This document shows, one piece after another, positions 17,385 through 26,792 of a stretch of 64,000 bases of DNA. The stretch covers positions 303,209-367,208 of the forward strand of contig RDXE01000025.1 of NCBI GenBank assembly GCA_004292755.1. The letters are read 5' to 3'. Below the pieces are notes generated by a model. That model was not told the DNA's origin. It made no database searches and saw only the letters and a list, made by a program, of their open reading frames with translations. Position numbers and translations under genes: made by a program. Source of the DNA: Alphaproteobacteria bacterium. GTDB taxonomy: Bacteria > Pseudomonadota > Alphaproteobacteria > Elsterales > Elsteraceae. Numbering within the stretch: the first letter of the stretch is position 1; each line of letters opens with the position of its first letter.

Positions 17385-20300
17385 AGAGGAAATCGCCAAC
17401 GGTCAAAGTGCTGCCGCTGGTGATGGTGGTTCCCACCAACCGGATCACCAGATCACCGCCTTGCGCGCCAACGGTGCCGTCATTGATCAGCGCAAAATGC
17501 TCACCCGTCAGGGTGCCTGACGTAACCTCCACCGCCCGTACCACGACGGCGCCACTGCTGGAGCCGGGGGCACTGCTCATCAGCGCCAATACATCGGCGA
17601 AGGAGTTCGCGTAGCCGGAACTGGCAGTGACCGTAAACACTGTGCCGCTGGTCAGGCTGAACCCGGAAATGGCATTGGGCGCAAGGTGAATCCGATCACC
17701 GCCCGCCTCATCCAGGGACACAATGGTGGTATAGGAGCCAGAGATCGCGAGGCTGTCACCAGGGCCAAAGACAAACACATCGCCGCCTGCATCGCCGACC
17801 AACGTGTCGGCGCCATAGCCGCCGATCAGTGTGTCAGGCCCGTCGCCGCCAACCAGTGAATCGTTGCCGCCCAGGCCCATCAACAGATCACCCAGGACCC
17901 CTCCTGTCAGCGTATCGCTGTTGGTGACCGGCTGGCCGAACACAATCGCACCAAATGTCAGATCGCTGGCGGTCAGCTTGGTGGCAGAGATCAGATCGAA
18001 CCCAACGCTGGGGGTGGAGATCAGCGTATAGGACCAGCCATTGGACTGCTGGGTGACGGCAAAGTCAGCCTCGAACTGGGTGACACTGGTGATGCCAAAG
18101 CCGCTGAGATTCACCTTGTCGGTACCGAAGACGAAATCAACAATCAGGTCCATGTCCGAAGTGCCGGGGACAAACAGGTCGCGGCCTGCCCCACCGAACA
18201 AGGTATCCGCACCGGTGCCTGCGATGAGCAAATCGACGTCGTCCCCGCCGACGAGAACATCATTGCCAGCACCACCCAGCAGCACGTCGTTGCCAGCCTC
18301 GCCGATCAAGGTGTCATTGCCGCCGCCACTGGAAAGGTACTGGAACCCAGCACCGCCATACAGTTTATCATCCCCCGCCCCCGTTGTGGCGTGGGACAAG
18401 GCATTGCTGAAGAACACTGTGACCGGGCCGGTGGTTGAGGCCATGTCGACCACAGAACCGGCTGCTCCAGTATTGGCAACTATCGTCAGCGTACCAGTGG
18501 TAGCGCCAACAATTGTGTCGTTCTCGGCAAATATAGTCCCCGCCCCGCTCCCCGTGATCGAGGCAACCATCGAGCCGGTGTCTGCCGTGCCAGCAGACAC
18601 CAGTGTGGCTGTTCCACCCGAGACTGATATCTGATCCGTGCCCGCACCACCGAAGACAGTGTGCGCGCCGCCACTGATTGAAACGGTGTCATTGCTATCG
18701 CCCGCCACCAGCAGCACGCTGGTTGCTGTGGGCAGAACGACGGTGCGCGCAGCGGCATCAGCCGTCACTCGATTGATCGAGGTAAGGCCAAGCACGCCCG
18801 ACAGATCAAAGGTGCCGGACCCCGACAGCACCAGAATGTCTGTACCGCTGATGCCGGTAATGGAATCACCAGGATTCAAATTGGTTGCTGATGTGATGAA
18901 GGTGTCGTTGTTCGCCGTACCGACAACAGTTTCGCCGACTGTGGGCGTCAGGGGAAGATTGGCCACAGTTTGGTAACTAATCATCCCGCCGGATACAGCA
19001 AAGCTGGTTGGTTGAAACCCACCACCATTCAGCGTGATCGTCGCCTCGGCTGCACCCGTGCCAGCACTGGTCCGGATATACAGTTTGCCGCCACCAGTAT
19101 CGACTTGGAGCGACTGGCCATCCATCGCAGTGCCGTCGCCCGTTGCGCTCATCACACTGGTCAGCGTGGCGGAACTGAGCGAAATGACGTCACCGACGCC
19201 AAAGTCATCGATGGTGAGGTTGTTCAGCTCAACCACGGAGCCGAACACCGTGTCAGCACCACCGCCCAAGGTCACAAAATCACCCGCACCACCCAGCGCG
19301 GGGAACAATTTGTCGTTGCCCGCCCCGCCATTCAGACTGTCGCCGTTCTGCGCACGCCCATGCAGGATGTCATCGCCCGCGCCACCGGTCAGGCCGACGC
19401 GGACGGCTGACGTCCCCGTCATGATCAAGCTGTTGCCAGCCGTGAACGCGCTGGCATCGACAACCACCGGCACAGTGGAAATCGACTGAAGCTCCAACGT
19501 CACCGCGCCACCAGCCGAGCTGGCAAAGCTGCTGGGCAGCGTCACCGTGAACAAGGCCGGATTGCTGGCCAGTCGCAATGTCTCAAATCCGGAGACATTG
19601 GTGAATTGAGCAGCTGAATAGGTTCCACCGCCTGCCAGAACCAGAGTATCCGTGCCCGCCCCCCCGATAATAGTGTCATTGGCCGTCAACTGCCCGACCG
19701 CTGTTACTTCAACAACATCGCTACCAGCTCCACCGTTCAGACTATCGTCTCCGGTCCCACCCCGGAGGGTGTCCGCAGCACTACCACCCAGAATGGTAAC
19801 AGGATAGGAAGTGGACACCGAGACGACGTCCAGCTGATTGCTCCATGCTGACACGTCGAGCGACTGACCACCCGTTGCGCCGGAGATCGTTGCCGAAACC
19901 AATGAAGTGGAAAAAGTGTTGGGTATAGTGACGGACTGAGCTCCCGTCACCGCGCTTAATACTAGCCGCTCAAATGACGTGACGTTAGCAAATGCACCAG
20001 CAGCCAGGATGCCTGGGTCGTTGATTATCAATCGATCAAGATTAGATCCGCCATTTACAGTATCACTAGCTGTCAATGAAGCTGGTGTAACAATGACGGT
20101 ATCTTGACCGCTGTCTAGCGATACCGTCAAATCTATTTGCTCAATACCACCACTCCCTAAGACAGAATCATTTCCTGGACCGAGAATAACAGTAGCCGCC
20201 CGCCCACTTGGGGAACCAGAGAAGACCACGTTTTGTCCGTTAACGGCATTCGACAGATTCACGGTAAAATAGTTATTAATCGCATAATTATTAGTAATGA

Positions 20301-20583
20301 AATCCCAGTTTACCTGGAATGTGAATAACCCCGAATTCGAGGGAGAAAGCACCAGGGTTTCGATGCCATTTATGTTCGGCAGAGCTGTTGCTGATAAGGT
20401 AACAGTACCACTAGCCGTGTCACTGATGCGCAATTCATCAACGTTGATGCTCTCTGCATTCGTTGCGGCAACGACGTCGTTGCTTTGTAAATTTGCCAAC
20501 AGCGTCACATCATAGATATCTGTCACACCTGTCGTTGCAGTTAGAATTTCACCATCGGTGCTGGTAAGCGGTTGGACGGTCAT
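17383..20583 (-). CDS. RTX (hemolysin-type Ca2+-binding repeat) protein 2
   Basis: 1066-residue acidic protein with GGxGxDxUx blocks at about residues 264-292, 398-448, 735-805 and 889-940. The C-terminus (EHFALINDGTVGAQGGDLV ... LTVGDFL) resembles the end of many RTX type I secretion substrates. Between blocks are beta-rich spacers with FETLRL / FERLVL motifs, also seen in similar form in RTX protein 1, so the two are probably diverged relatives. No catalytic domain recognised. The ATG start at 20583 has only a weak GAGGT. The 5' third is visibly richer in A/T than its surroundings. No secretion genes nearby. Confidence 0.85.
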   Translation of the reverse strand: MTVQPLTSTDGEILTATTGVTDIYDVTLLANLQSNDVVAATNAESINVDELRISDTASGTVTLSATALPNINGIETLVLSPSNSGLFTFQVNWDFITNNYAINNYFTVNLSNAVNGQNVVFSGSPSGRAATVILGPGNDSVLGSGGIEQIDLTVSLDSGQDTVIVTPASLTASDTVNGGSNLDRLIINDPGILAAGAFANVTSFERLVLSAVTGAQSVTIPNTFSTSLVSATISGATGGQSLDVSAWSNQLDVVSVSTSYPVTILGGSAADTLRGGTGDDSLNGGAGSDVVEVTAVGQLTANDTIIGGAGTDTLVLAGGGTYSAAQFTNVSGFETLRLASNPALFTVTLPSSFASSAGGAVTLELQSISTVPVVVDASAFTAGNSLIMTGTSAVRVGLTGGAGDDILHGRAQNGDSLNGGAGNDKLFPALGGAGDFVTLGGGADTVFGSVVELNNLTIDDFGVGDVISLSSATLTSVMSATGDGTAMDGQSLQVDTGGGKLYIRTSAGTGAAEATITLNGGGFQPTSFAVSGGMISYQTVANLPLTPTVGETVVGTANNDTFITSATNLNPGDSITGISGTDILVLSGSGTFDLSGVLGLTSINRVTADAAARTVVLPTATSVLLVAGDSNDTVSISGGAHTVFGGAGTDQISVSGGTATLVSAGTADTGSMVASITGSGAGTIFAENDTIVGATTGTLTIVANTGAAGSVVDMASTTGPVTVFFSNALSHATTGAGDDKLYGGAGFQYLSSGGGNDTLIGEAGNDVLLGGAGNDVLVGGDDVDLLIAGTGADTLFGGAGRDLFVPGTSDMDLIVDFVFGTDKVNLSGFGITSVTQFEADFAVTQQSNGWSYTLISTPSVGFDLISATKLTASDLTFGAIVFGQPVTNSDTLTGGVLGDLLMGLGGNDSLVGGDGPDTLIGGYGADTLVGDAGGDVFVFGPGDSLAISGSYTTIVSLDEAGGDRIHLAPNAISGFSLTSGTVFTVTASSGYANSFADVLALMSSAPGSSSGAVVVRAVEVTSGTLTGEHFALINDGTVGAQGGDLVIRLVGTTITSGSTLTVGDFL

Positions 20584-20786
20584 GGAACTGCTACCTCAGG
20601 TTAACAGTCGCGCGCGCAAACCACGCCGGACGCGATATGCTACCATTCCCAACCAGATGCCACCAAGGCGACCGTGCGATACGGTTTGCCTAAACCATTT
20701 TGCACAGGCGCCTGCAACCGCGCCGCCATCGCGCCCGGTCCCAGGCGCCGGACCGTTGATTCCAAAGACGAGAACGGCACAACCAA

Positions 20787-20823
20787 AGCACCCGACGCGC
20801 CGTGCAACCGCGCGTCGGGTGCT
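20787..20823 (-). terminator. terminator of the tct operon
   Basis: Perfect 14-bp inverted repeat, arms 20787-20800 and 20810-20823 with a 9-nt loop, just past the tctA stop. On the minus strand the stem is followed by a short T-rich stretch (TTTGGTTGT). Confidence 0.65.
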
Positions 20824-20844
20824 GGGTGTGAACCGACGGCCCGA

Positions 20845-22350
20845 TCAATCCTCCCGGAACACCTCCTCCCGGCTTTGGCGCAGGGACGGCAACAACGCCA
20901 GAACTAGGGCCGCAAGGCCTACGGCCAACAGAGTACCTGACAGTGGGGTCGCCACAAACACAGTCGGATCGCCGTTGGAAATGATCAGCGCCTGCCGCAT
21001 TTTTTCTTCCAGCAACTGCCCCAACACGAAGCCCAGTGCCAGCGGTGCGGCCTCAAACTCCAGCTTGTGCAAAAGATAGCCGAACAAACCGAACGCGGCT
21101 GTCAGCATCACTTGCTCAGGCTTGTTGGAGATGGAGAAGATGCCGATGCAGCAGAACAAGACAATGGCCGGAAACAGCAACCGATAGGGCACCGCCAACA
21201 GTCGAACCCAGAGCCCAATCAGCGGCAGGTTGATGATCAGCAGCATCGCATTGCCAATCCACATCGACGCAATCAGGCCCCAGAACAGATCAGGATTGCG
21301 ATCGATCACCTGCGGGCCGGGCACAACACCCTGGATCAGCATTGCCCCAATCATCAGCGCCATCACGGCATTCGGCGGCAGCCCGAGAGTCAACAACGGG
21401 ATGAACGATGTCTGGGCACCGGCATTGTTCGCACTTTCTGGTCCCGCCACCCCGGCAGGAGCACCGCGACCGAACTGGCTTGGGTCTTTCGACAGACGCT
21501 TTTCCACGGCGTAGCTGGCAAACGGCCCAAGGATTGCGCCATTGCCGGGCAAGATGCCAAGCGCCGAGCCAAGCGCCGTTCCGCGCAAGATCGGCGCAAC
21601 ATTCGCGCGCAGTTGGCCCAAGGTTGGCAGGAGCCGACCGATCTTGGTGCGCACCACATCTCGCGCTTCTGGGTTGGCGAGGTTTTTCAGGATTTCGGCA
21701 AAGCCGAACAAGCCCATGGCAATCACCACGAACTCAAATCCGTCATACAACAGGTCCAGCCCAAAGGTGAGGCGCTCGCGCCCCGTCTCAAGGTCGGTTC
21801 CGACACAAGACAGCAGCACGCCAACTGCAATCATCGCGATCGCCTTCAACAGGGAACCGCGCGCCAGCACCACCGCGAACACCAAGCCCATGATCATGAG
21901 GGAGAAGTACTCGGCAGGCCCGAACAACAGGCCAATCCGCGTCATCGGCTCCCCCAACGCTGCAATCAGGATGGTGGCAAAGGTTCCCGCAACGAAGGAG
22001 CCGATTGCCGCCAATCCCAGAGCGAGCCCCGCCTGTCCATTTCTCGCCATCTGGTGCCCGTCGATGGCAGTGACAACAGCCGTCGCCTCGCCAGGAATAT
22101 TGACCAGAATGGCCGTGGTTGAGCCGCCATACTGCGCGCCGTAGTAAATCCCGGCCAACATGATCAGCGCACCAATGGGATCCAGCGACAAGGTGATCGG
22201 CAGAAGGATGGCGATGGTTGCCACTGGTCCAACACCGGGCAACACGCCAACCAGTGTCCCGATCAAACAGCCAAGGAAGCACAGCGTCACGTTCTTGACC
22301 GTGAGCGCGACCGACAGGCCGAGCCCAAGATTGGAAACAAGGTCACTCAT
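20845..22350 (-). CDS. tctA: tripartite tricarboxylate transporter, large permease TctA
   Basis: 501-residue polytopic inner-membrane permease. Family hallmarks: GVLPGVGPVATIAILLPIT (about residues 34-52), YYGAQYGGSTTAILVNIPGE (about 69-88) and GILPGNGAILGPFASY mid-protein, the two inverted-repeat substrate loops. Last gene of the tctC-tctB-tctA operon; it starts 1 nt after the tctB stop. It uses the cation gradient to import a carboxylate delivered by TctC. A 14-bp hairpin terminator follows. Confidence 0.92.
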   Translation of the reverse strand: MSDLVSNLGLGLSVALTVKNVTLCFLGCLIGTLVGVLPGVGPVATIAILLPITLSLDPIGALIMLAGIYYGAQYGGSTTAILVNIPGEATAVVTAIDGHQMARNGQAGLALGLAAIGSFVAGTFATILIAALGEPMTRIGLLFGPAEYFSLMIMGLVFAVVLARGSLLKAIAMIAVGVLLSCVGTDLETGRERLTFGLDLLYDGFEFVVIAMGLFGFAEILKNLANPEARDVVRTKIGRLLPTLGQLRANVAPILRGTALGSALGILPGNGAILGPFASYAVEKRLSKDPSQFGRGAPAGVAGPESANNAGAQTSFIPLLTLGLPPNAVMALMIGAMLIQGVVPGPQVIDRNPDLFWGLIASMWIGNAMLLIINLPLIGLWVRLLAVPYRLLFPAIVLFCCIGIFSISNKPEQVMLTAAFGLFGYLLHKLEFEAAPLALGFVLGQLLEEKMRQALIISNGDPTVFVATPLSGTLLAVGLAALVLALLPSLRQSREEVFRED

Positions 22351-22351
22351 C

Positions 22352-22873
22352 TCAGTACCCGATCAGCCAGGGCGCCACCGGTAGTGGCAAACCCAGCACA
22401 TAGCGGAAAAGACCCAGGCAGGCGGCGGACATGACGATCCCGAAGATCACCAGCTCGGCAATCCGGACGTCGCGCGCGGCAAGGCCAGCCGTGATCACAG
22501 CCAATGGTCCGGCCACCACAATGCCAAGGGGTGGGATGGTGATCGCGCCCAGCGGATAGCCGCGAATCGTGATCGCGAACAGGATCACTGCCCCCAGCAA
22601 CATGACAATGTCGCGGGCGCGGGATGCGGCGATGGCCGAGCCCGGACTGCGGATCGACAGCACCAACTGCGCAACGCCCAGGCTGGTGATGATGATCCCC
22701 AGCAGCCTGGGCATCAGCCCGGCCCCCACCGATCCACCGCGGATGGCGGGAAGATCAAGGCTGGACCAAAACGCCACCGCACCGATGAGGATCAAGAGCA
22801 ATCCTGCCGCGCGCTCGCGCGGCAGGAGGCCCGAGGCCAGGGACGAGCGGGCCTCTGTCTTTGACAAGGACAC
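22352..22873 (-). CDS. tctB: tripartite tricarboxylate transporter, small permease TctB
   Basis: 173 residues with four hydrophobic helices: AAGLLLILIGAVAFWSSL, then GLMPRLLGIIITSLGVAQLV, IVMLLGAVILFAITIR and IVVAGPLAVITAGLAA plus the C-terminal segment. The G(S/A)GLMPR motif after the first helix is the usual TctB mark. Lies between tctC (5 nt) and tctA (1 nt). TctB is required for assembly or function of the permease; sequence conservation of the family is low, so context carries weight. Confidence 0.85.
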   Translation of the reverse strand: MSLSKTEARSSLASGLLPRERAAGLLLILIGAVAFWSSLDLPAIRGGSVGAGLMPRLLGIIITSLGVAQLVLSIRSPGSAIAASRARDIVMLLGAVILFAITIRGYPLGAITIPPLGIVVAGPLAVITAGLAARDVRIAELVIFGIVMSAACLGLFRYVLGLPLPVAPWLIGY

Positions 22874-22878
22874 GCGTC

Positions 22879-23853
22879 CTACTCCAGCGTGATCTTGGCC
22901 GCGCGGATAATCTCTCCCCAGCGCGCGCGCTCTTCCGTCATGAAGGCGGCAAAGGCGCTGGCGCCTTTTTGGGAGGCAATTGCGCCGTCGTCGCGCAAGC
23001 GGCTCAACACAGTAGGGTCACGCAGAGCCTCCGCCGTCGCACGCTCCAGCCGGTCGCGGATCGGGGTCGGCAGGCCCTTTGGACCCAACAGGCCATACCA
23101 AGCCGACGCCGTGTAACCGGCAACACCCGCTTCAATTGCTGTCGGGATGGTTGGCAGAGGAGCGAACCGCTCCGCCGTGGTCACCGCCAGCGCGGTCAGC
23201 TTGCGTCCTTCGACCAGACCAACAACAGACGGGATCGTCGTCACCATGAAGTCAATGTGGCCACCAACGAGGTCGTTCAACGCCGGACCCGCCCCGCGGT
23301 AAGGCACGTGGCGGGCTTCGAAGCCAGCAACTTGGCTCAACAGCACCACGGCTAGATGGCTGGCCGAGGCATTACCAGCCGACCCGTACACGAGCTGCCG
23401 CTTCTTCGCCTCGGCAACAAGGTCGGTCAACGACGTAACGGGTAAGCGGGGGCCAACCACAACCAGCAGGCCTGCATCGGCAATCAGCGCGATGGGATCA
23501 AGCGTGGTCGCAGGATCCGCCCGCAGCCGCCGGAACAAGTGGGGATTGACCACCATCGGCCCTTGATTGCCGATCAGCAGCGTATAGCCATCCGGAGCCG
23601 CCGCCGCGACTGCTTCTGTCCCAAGATTTGCAGCCGCACCGGGGCGGTTCTCCACAATCACCCGCCCCTCCAGCACTTGCTCCAGACGGGCAGCGAAGAT
23701 GCGCGCAACGGCATCCGTGCCGCCCCCCGCGGCGTAGGAGACGATCAGGGTGATCGGTTTGGTGGGATAGCGCGCCTGGCCGAACGCAGGTCCCGCCAGG
23801 GGGACCGCGGCGCTTGCCGCAGCGAGGGTGAGGGCACGGCGACGAGTGAGCAT
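22879..23853 (-). CDS. tctC: tripartite tricarboxylate transporter substrate-binding protein (Bug family)
   Basis: 324 residues from ATG 23853, chosen for its GGAGGT site and the signal peptide (MLTRRRALTLAAASAAVPLAGPAFGQA) immediately following; the RR suggests possible Tat export. Family motifs: YPTKPITLIVSYAAGGGTDAVAR, VENRPGAAANLGTEAVAAAAPDGYTLL and PYRGAGPALNDLVGGHIDFM. Periplasmic binder of a carboxylic acid for TctBA. The specific ligand is not readable; the adjacent GalD/PrpF-type tautomerase hints at an unsaturated tricarboxylate or aromatic-degradation intermediate. Confidence 0.9.
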   Translation of the reverse strand: MLTRRRALTLAAASAAVPLAGPAFGQARYPTKPITLIVSYAAGGGTDAVARIFAARLEQVLEGRVIVENRPGAAANLGTEAVAAAAPDGYTLLIGNQGPMVVNPHLFRRLRADPATTLDPIALIADAGLLVVVGPRLPVTSLTDLVAEAKKRQLVYGSAGNASASHLAVVLLSQVAGFEARHVPYRGAGPALNDLVGGHIDFMVTTIPSVVGLVEGRKLTALAVTTAERFAPLPTIPTAIEAGVAGYTASAWYGLLGPKGLPTPIRDRLERATAEALRDPTVLSRLRDDGAIASQKGASAFAAFMTEERARWGEIIRAAKITLE

Positions 23854-23920
23854 GAATACCTCCCTAGATGAGCGGCCAGCGCCCCTTGTCTGGAGCGTCT
23901 GGGTGGTTCTGTGTGTGGGC

Positions 23921-25003
23921 TTATGCGGCCGTCCTGTCTGGTGCGCGGACAAGGACGTGCCCCTCGAACAGGCGGCGGGCGGTGCGGACGACGTACGCCA
24001 CGGGCACACCACCGCCGGGACGGGTCTCCAGGCGCACATGAAGGCGACCGGAGGGATGCTCGATCTGCACATCCTGCGGCAGGTCCACCGGCCCAGCCAG
24101 CTGCGCGGCCAAGGTCCCCGGTGTTGCAGCTGCTATGGCGAGACCGACACCGCCTGTCGTGGCGAGGGCCGTGTGAAAGCTGCGATGCATCAGGTAGCGC
24201 GCGGCCAGCGTGCCCCCAGCGCGCGCCGGCGCCAGCAGAACGGGCTTGGGGATCACCAGATCGGCATTCGTGAGGATGCCCATCCGGCGTGCGGCTTCGC
24301 GGCGAAAGCGCGACAGGGTCTCCACCAATTCCGCGTCGGCCGTCAGCATCTCGGCTGGTTCATAGCCCGTGCGTCCAAGGTCTGTGGCGCGCACCAACAC
24401 CATGGGCATGGCCGCATCGATCAGAGTGACGTCGATGCCTTCGATCGTCTCGATCAGGGCACCAGTGGGCAGCAGTCGCCCCGTCTTCGCCCCGGCTGCT
24501 TCCCCAAAGGCTAGGAGCACGGGTGCTGACGTGCCTGGCACACCATCAATCGCAGCATCGCCCCGATAGGTGACCCGCGCGTCGGGTGTCGCGATCCGCG
24601 CCTCGATCACCGAGCGCGTGTTGACATTGTGGATTCGCACCCGCGTGGTTCCGGGAGTCGCGGCAACCAATCCAGCTTCGATCGCGAAGGGTCCAACCCC
24701 CGCCAGCATGTTGCCGCAGTTGGGAGAGGTATCGACCGAGCGGTCGCCGACTGTCACTTGAGCAAACAAATAGTCGACGTCTGCGTCGGCCCGCGACGCG
24801 GGTCCCACGATTGCGACTTTGCTGGTCAGGGGGTTGCCGCCACCGATGCCATCGATCTGGAGCGGATGACCCGAGCCCATGATCTCCAACAGAAGCGCGT
24901 CGCGCGCATCGGGATCACCCGGGAGGTCCCGGTCCAGAAAGAAGGGTCCCTTCGACGTGCCGCCGCGCATAAGCACACAAGGTATGCGGATGAGATCGTC
25001 CAT
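23921..25003 (-). CDS. PrpF-superfamily isomerase, 4-oxalomesaconate tautomerase (GalD)-like
   Basis: 360-residue diaminopimelate-epimerase-fold isomerase. PCVLMRGGTSKGPFF (residues 8-22) and SPNCGNMLAGVGPFAIE (about 93-109, with the catalytic Cys) are the PrpF/GalD signatures; IHNVNTRSV and a second Cys-free half follow. GalD converts keto to enol 4-oxalomesaconate in gallate/protocatechuate meta-cleavage; PrpF isomerises aconitate. The sequence alone does not separate these. It heads the operon with tctCBA and is divergent from a LysR regulator, implying import and isomerisation of the same acid. Confidence 0.8.
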   Translation of the reverse strand: MDDLIRIPCVLMRGGTSKGPFFLDRDLPGDPDARDALLLEIMGSGHPLQIDGIGGGNPLTSKVAIVGPASRADADVDYLFAQVTVGDRSVDTSPNCGNMLAGVGPFAIEAGLVAATPGTTRVRIHNVNTRSVIEARIATPDARVTYRGDAAIDGVPGTSAPVLLAFGEAAGAKTGRLLPTGALIETIEGIDVTLIDAAMPMVLVRATDLGRTGYEPAEMLTADAELVETLSRFRREAARRMGILTNADLVIPKPVLLAPARAGGTLAARYLMHRSFHTALATTGGVGLAIAAATPGTLAAQLAGPVDLPQDVQIEHPSGRLHVRLETRPGGGVPVAYVVRTARRLFEGHVLVRAPDRTAA

Positions 25004-25120
25004 GGAACTCCGGAATCACTCTTCGGATCGGCACGATCTGCATTAATCGCGCTTGCTGATGCAGTTTTCTGATCATTCGACCCTGTTGTGAAATGCAAAG
25101 AACTGCGGTATTGATGCGTT
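25004..25120. promoter_or_regulatory. divergent tautomerase/lysR control region
   Basis: 117-bp gap between divergent starts. It holds GATCG-GCA-CGATC (about 25027-25039) and TGCAT...ATGCA inverted arms (about 25040-25063), plausible LysR-type T-N11-A sites. Assignment rests on the usual divergent LysR arrangement. Confidence 0.4.
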
Positions 25121-26029
25121 GTGCGGATCAATTTCGAATTGCTCGACCTCAAAGCGTTCCTGGCGGTGCTGGAACTCGGCTCGTTTCACAAAGCTGCCGA
25201 GCAGCTGCATCTGTCCCAGCCCGCGCTGTCCCGGCGGATCAAAGGCCTGGAGGAAACGCTGGGTGCGGCGTTGATTGAGCGATCAACCCGCCATGTCGCC
25301 CCCACCTCGACGGGACGCGCGCTGCAGCCCCTGGTGCGCCGGTTGTTGGACGAGTTTGAGGAATCGGTGCTGTCGATCAGTGACCTTGGCGGCCGACACG
25401 CGGGTCAGGTGACGCTCGCCTCCATCCCAACCGCAGCGTTCTATTTTCTGCCACGGGTGGTGAAGGCGTTTCACGCGCGCTACCCCGGCATTCGCTTTCG
25501 CATCCTGGACCTCTCCGCCAATGAGGGGCTGGATGCGGTTGCCCGCGGCGAAGTGGAATTTGGCATCAACATCACAGGGGCTGGGCGGCCAGATTTGATT
25601 TTCACGCCACTGCTGGAGGATGTGTTTGTTCTAGCGTGTCGACGCGATCATCCCCTCGCCCCATCCAAGGAACTTCGCTGGGCGGATCTTGCAGGCTACC
25701 CCTTGATCGGAGTGAGCCAGACCAGCGGCAACCGCGCCGTGCTGGACCGCGCCCTGGCTACCGCCAGTGTTCGATTGGATTGGTTTTATGAGGTGAACCA
25801 CCTCTCCACCTCGCTGGGGCTGGTTGAGGCGGGCCTTGGTGTGTCGGCATTGCCGCGGCTCGCGGCACCACAGACCGAACATCCCCTGATCGCTACGGTT
25901 CCCCTGATTGACCCGGTGGTCAGCCGGACGATTGGGTTGGTGGAACGGCGCGGGGGTCGGTTGTCACCAGCTGGTCAGCGCTTTCGGGAAATCCTGTTCC
26001 AGGAATGGAACTCCATGATCCAAACGTGA
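25121..26029 (+). CDS. LysR-family transcriptional regulator
   Basis: 302 residues: N-terminal winged helix (LLDLKAFLAVLELGSFHKAAEQ, then LSQPALSRRIKGLEETLG, residues about 6-52) and a periplasmic-binding-like effector domain with YEVNHLSTSLGLVEAGLGVSALP near the C-terminus. GTG start; no better ATG lies in front of the HTH. Divergent from the tautomerase-tctCBA operon, so most likely its activator responding to the imported acid. Confidence 0.9.
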   Translation: MRINFELLDLKAFLAVLELGSFHKAAEQLHLSQPALSRRIKGLEETLGAALIERSTRHVAPTSTGRALQPLVRRLLDEFEESVLSISDLGGRHAGQVTLASIPTAAFYFLPRVVKAFHARYPGIRFRILDLSANEGLDAVARGEVEFGINITGAGRPDLIFTPLLEDVFVLACRRDHPLAPSKELRWADLAGYPLIGVSQTSGNRAVLDRALATASVRLDWFYEVNHLSTSLGLVEAGLGVSALPRLAAPQTEHPLIATVPLIDPVVSRTIGLVERRGGRLSPAGQRFREILFQEWNSMIQT

Positions 26030-26035
26030 GCCAAG

Positions 26036-26052
26036 CCCCTCCGACGGAGGGG
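26036..26052 (+). terminator. GC-rich hairpin after lysR
   Basis: CCCCTCCGACGGAGGGG, a perfect palindromic stem 7 nt after the lysR stop. No T-run follows, so efficiency as a terminator is uncertain. Confidence 0.4.
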
Positions 26053-26066
26053 ACGGTAGAATTCTC

Positions 26067-26096
26067 TTGCATGTCCCCGATAGGGGACTTAAGAAT
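26067..26096 (+). promoter_or_regulatory. promoter with palindromic operator for the lipoprotein-tetR operon
   Basis: TTGCAT (26067-26072) and a -10-like TAAGAA/AAGAAT (26090-26096) are separated by 17-18 nt. The spacer is almost filled by the inverted repeat GTCCCCGATAGGGGAC (26073-26088), and ATGTCCCC recurs at 26095-26102. A spacer palindrome is the classic TetR-type operator position, and a TetR gene is third in this operon. Confidence 0.5.
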
Positions 26097-26150
26097 GTCC
26101 CCAGACGGAGACAACGACGATCGTCAGTCCCGTCCACACTCGAGGGGACC

Positions 26151-26792
26151 ATGACAGCTTCCACCGCCTTGGGCACGATGGCGTCCCGCCTTGCCCTGAT
26201 CGCTCTGCTCGCCACAACAGCTGCGTGTGCTGGACAGCACACCACCCGGACCGGCTTCCTCGGTCCTGCTGGCAGGCAGACCGCGGACACCAGCGAAGAC
26301 TTCTCCTTTGTTGCACCAGCGCAGCGCTGGGTCGGCTACACTGCCGTGATCATCGACCGCCCGACCTTCGTGCCGGGTGGCGAAGTTCCGGTTCCACCCA
26401 GTGCGGAAGATGTTGCTGCCCTGACCCGCCACTACGGGCAAGCGCTGGAGGACGCATTCGGCGCCCGCTTCCGCAGGACCCTGACGGCGGGCCCCGGCGT
26501 TTTGCGGGTTCGCGCTGCTGTGACCGGCTACACCTTGGCAGATATTGTCACCAACATCATCGCCACGCCGTTGATCGGACCAGTGTCCAACGGCGGTGCC
26601 GCGTCCGAAGCCGAAGTGGTGGATAGCGTGACCGGGGAGCGGTTGGCCGCCCTTGCCACCCACACCAACGGCTTCCTGCTCCGCGAGGGGCCCATTCCAT
26701 TCTATGTGCGCCGCGGCCATGCCGAGCGGGCACTGACCGACCATGCCCGCCGATTGGTGGAAAGCCTTCCGACAGCACAGGTGACGCGATGA
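26151..26792 (+). CDS. DUF3313-like lipoprotein
   Basis: 213 residues from ATG 26151 (GAGGGG upstream). A signal peptide with lipobox-like end (LALIALLATTAAC, Cys about residue 25) predicts an envelope lipoprotein. The body contains GYTAVIIDRPTF, AALTRHYGQALEDAF, AGPGVLRVRAAVTGY and SEAEVVDSVTGERLAAL, the strand pattern of DUF3313 proteins, which have no established function. First gene of a four-gene operon joined by ATGA overlaps. Confidence 0.75.
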   Translation: MTASTALGTMASRLALIALLATTAACAGQHTTRTGFLGPAGRQTADTSEDFSFVAPAQRWVGYTAVIIDRPTFVPGGEVPVPPSAEDVAALTRHYGQALEDAFGARFRRTLTAGPGVLRVRAAVTGYTLADIVTNIIATPLIGPVSNGGAASEAEVVDSVTGERLAALATHTNGFLLREGPIPFYVRRGHAERALTDHARRLVESLPTAQVTR

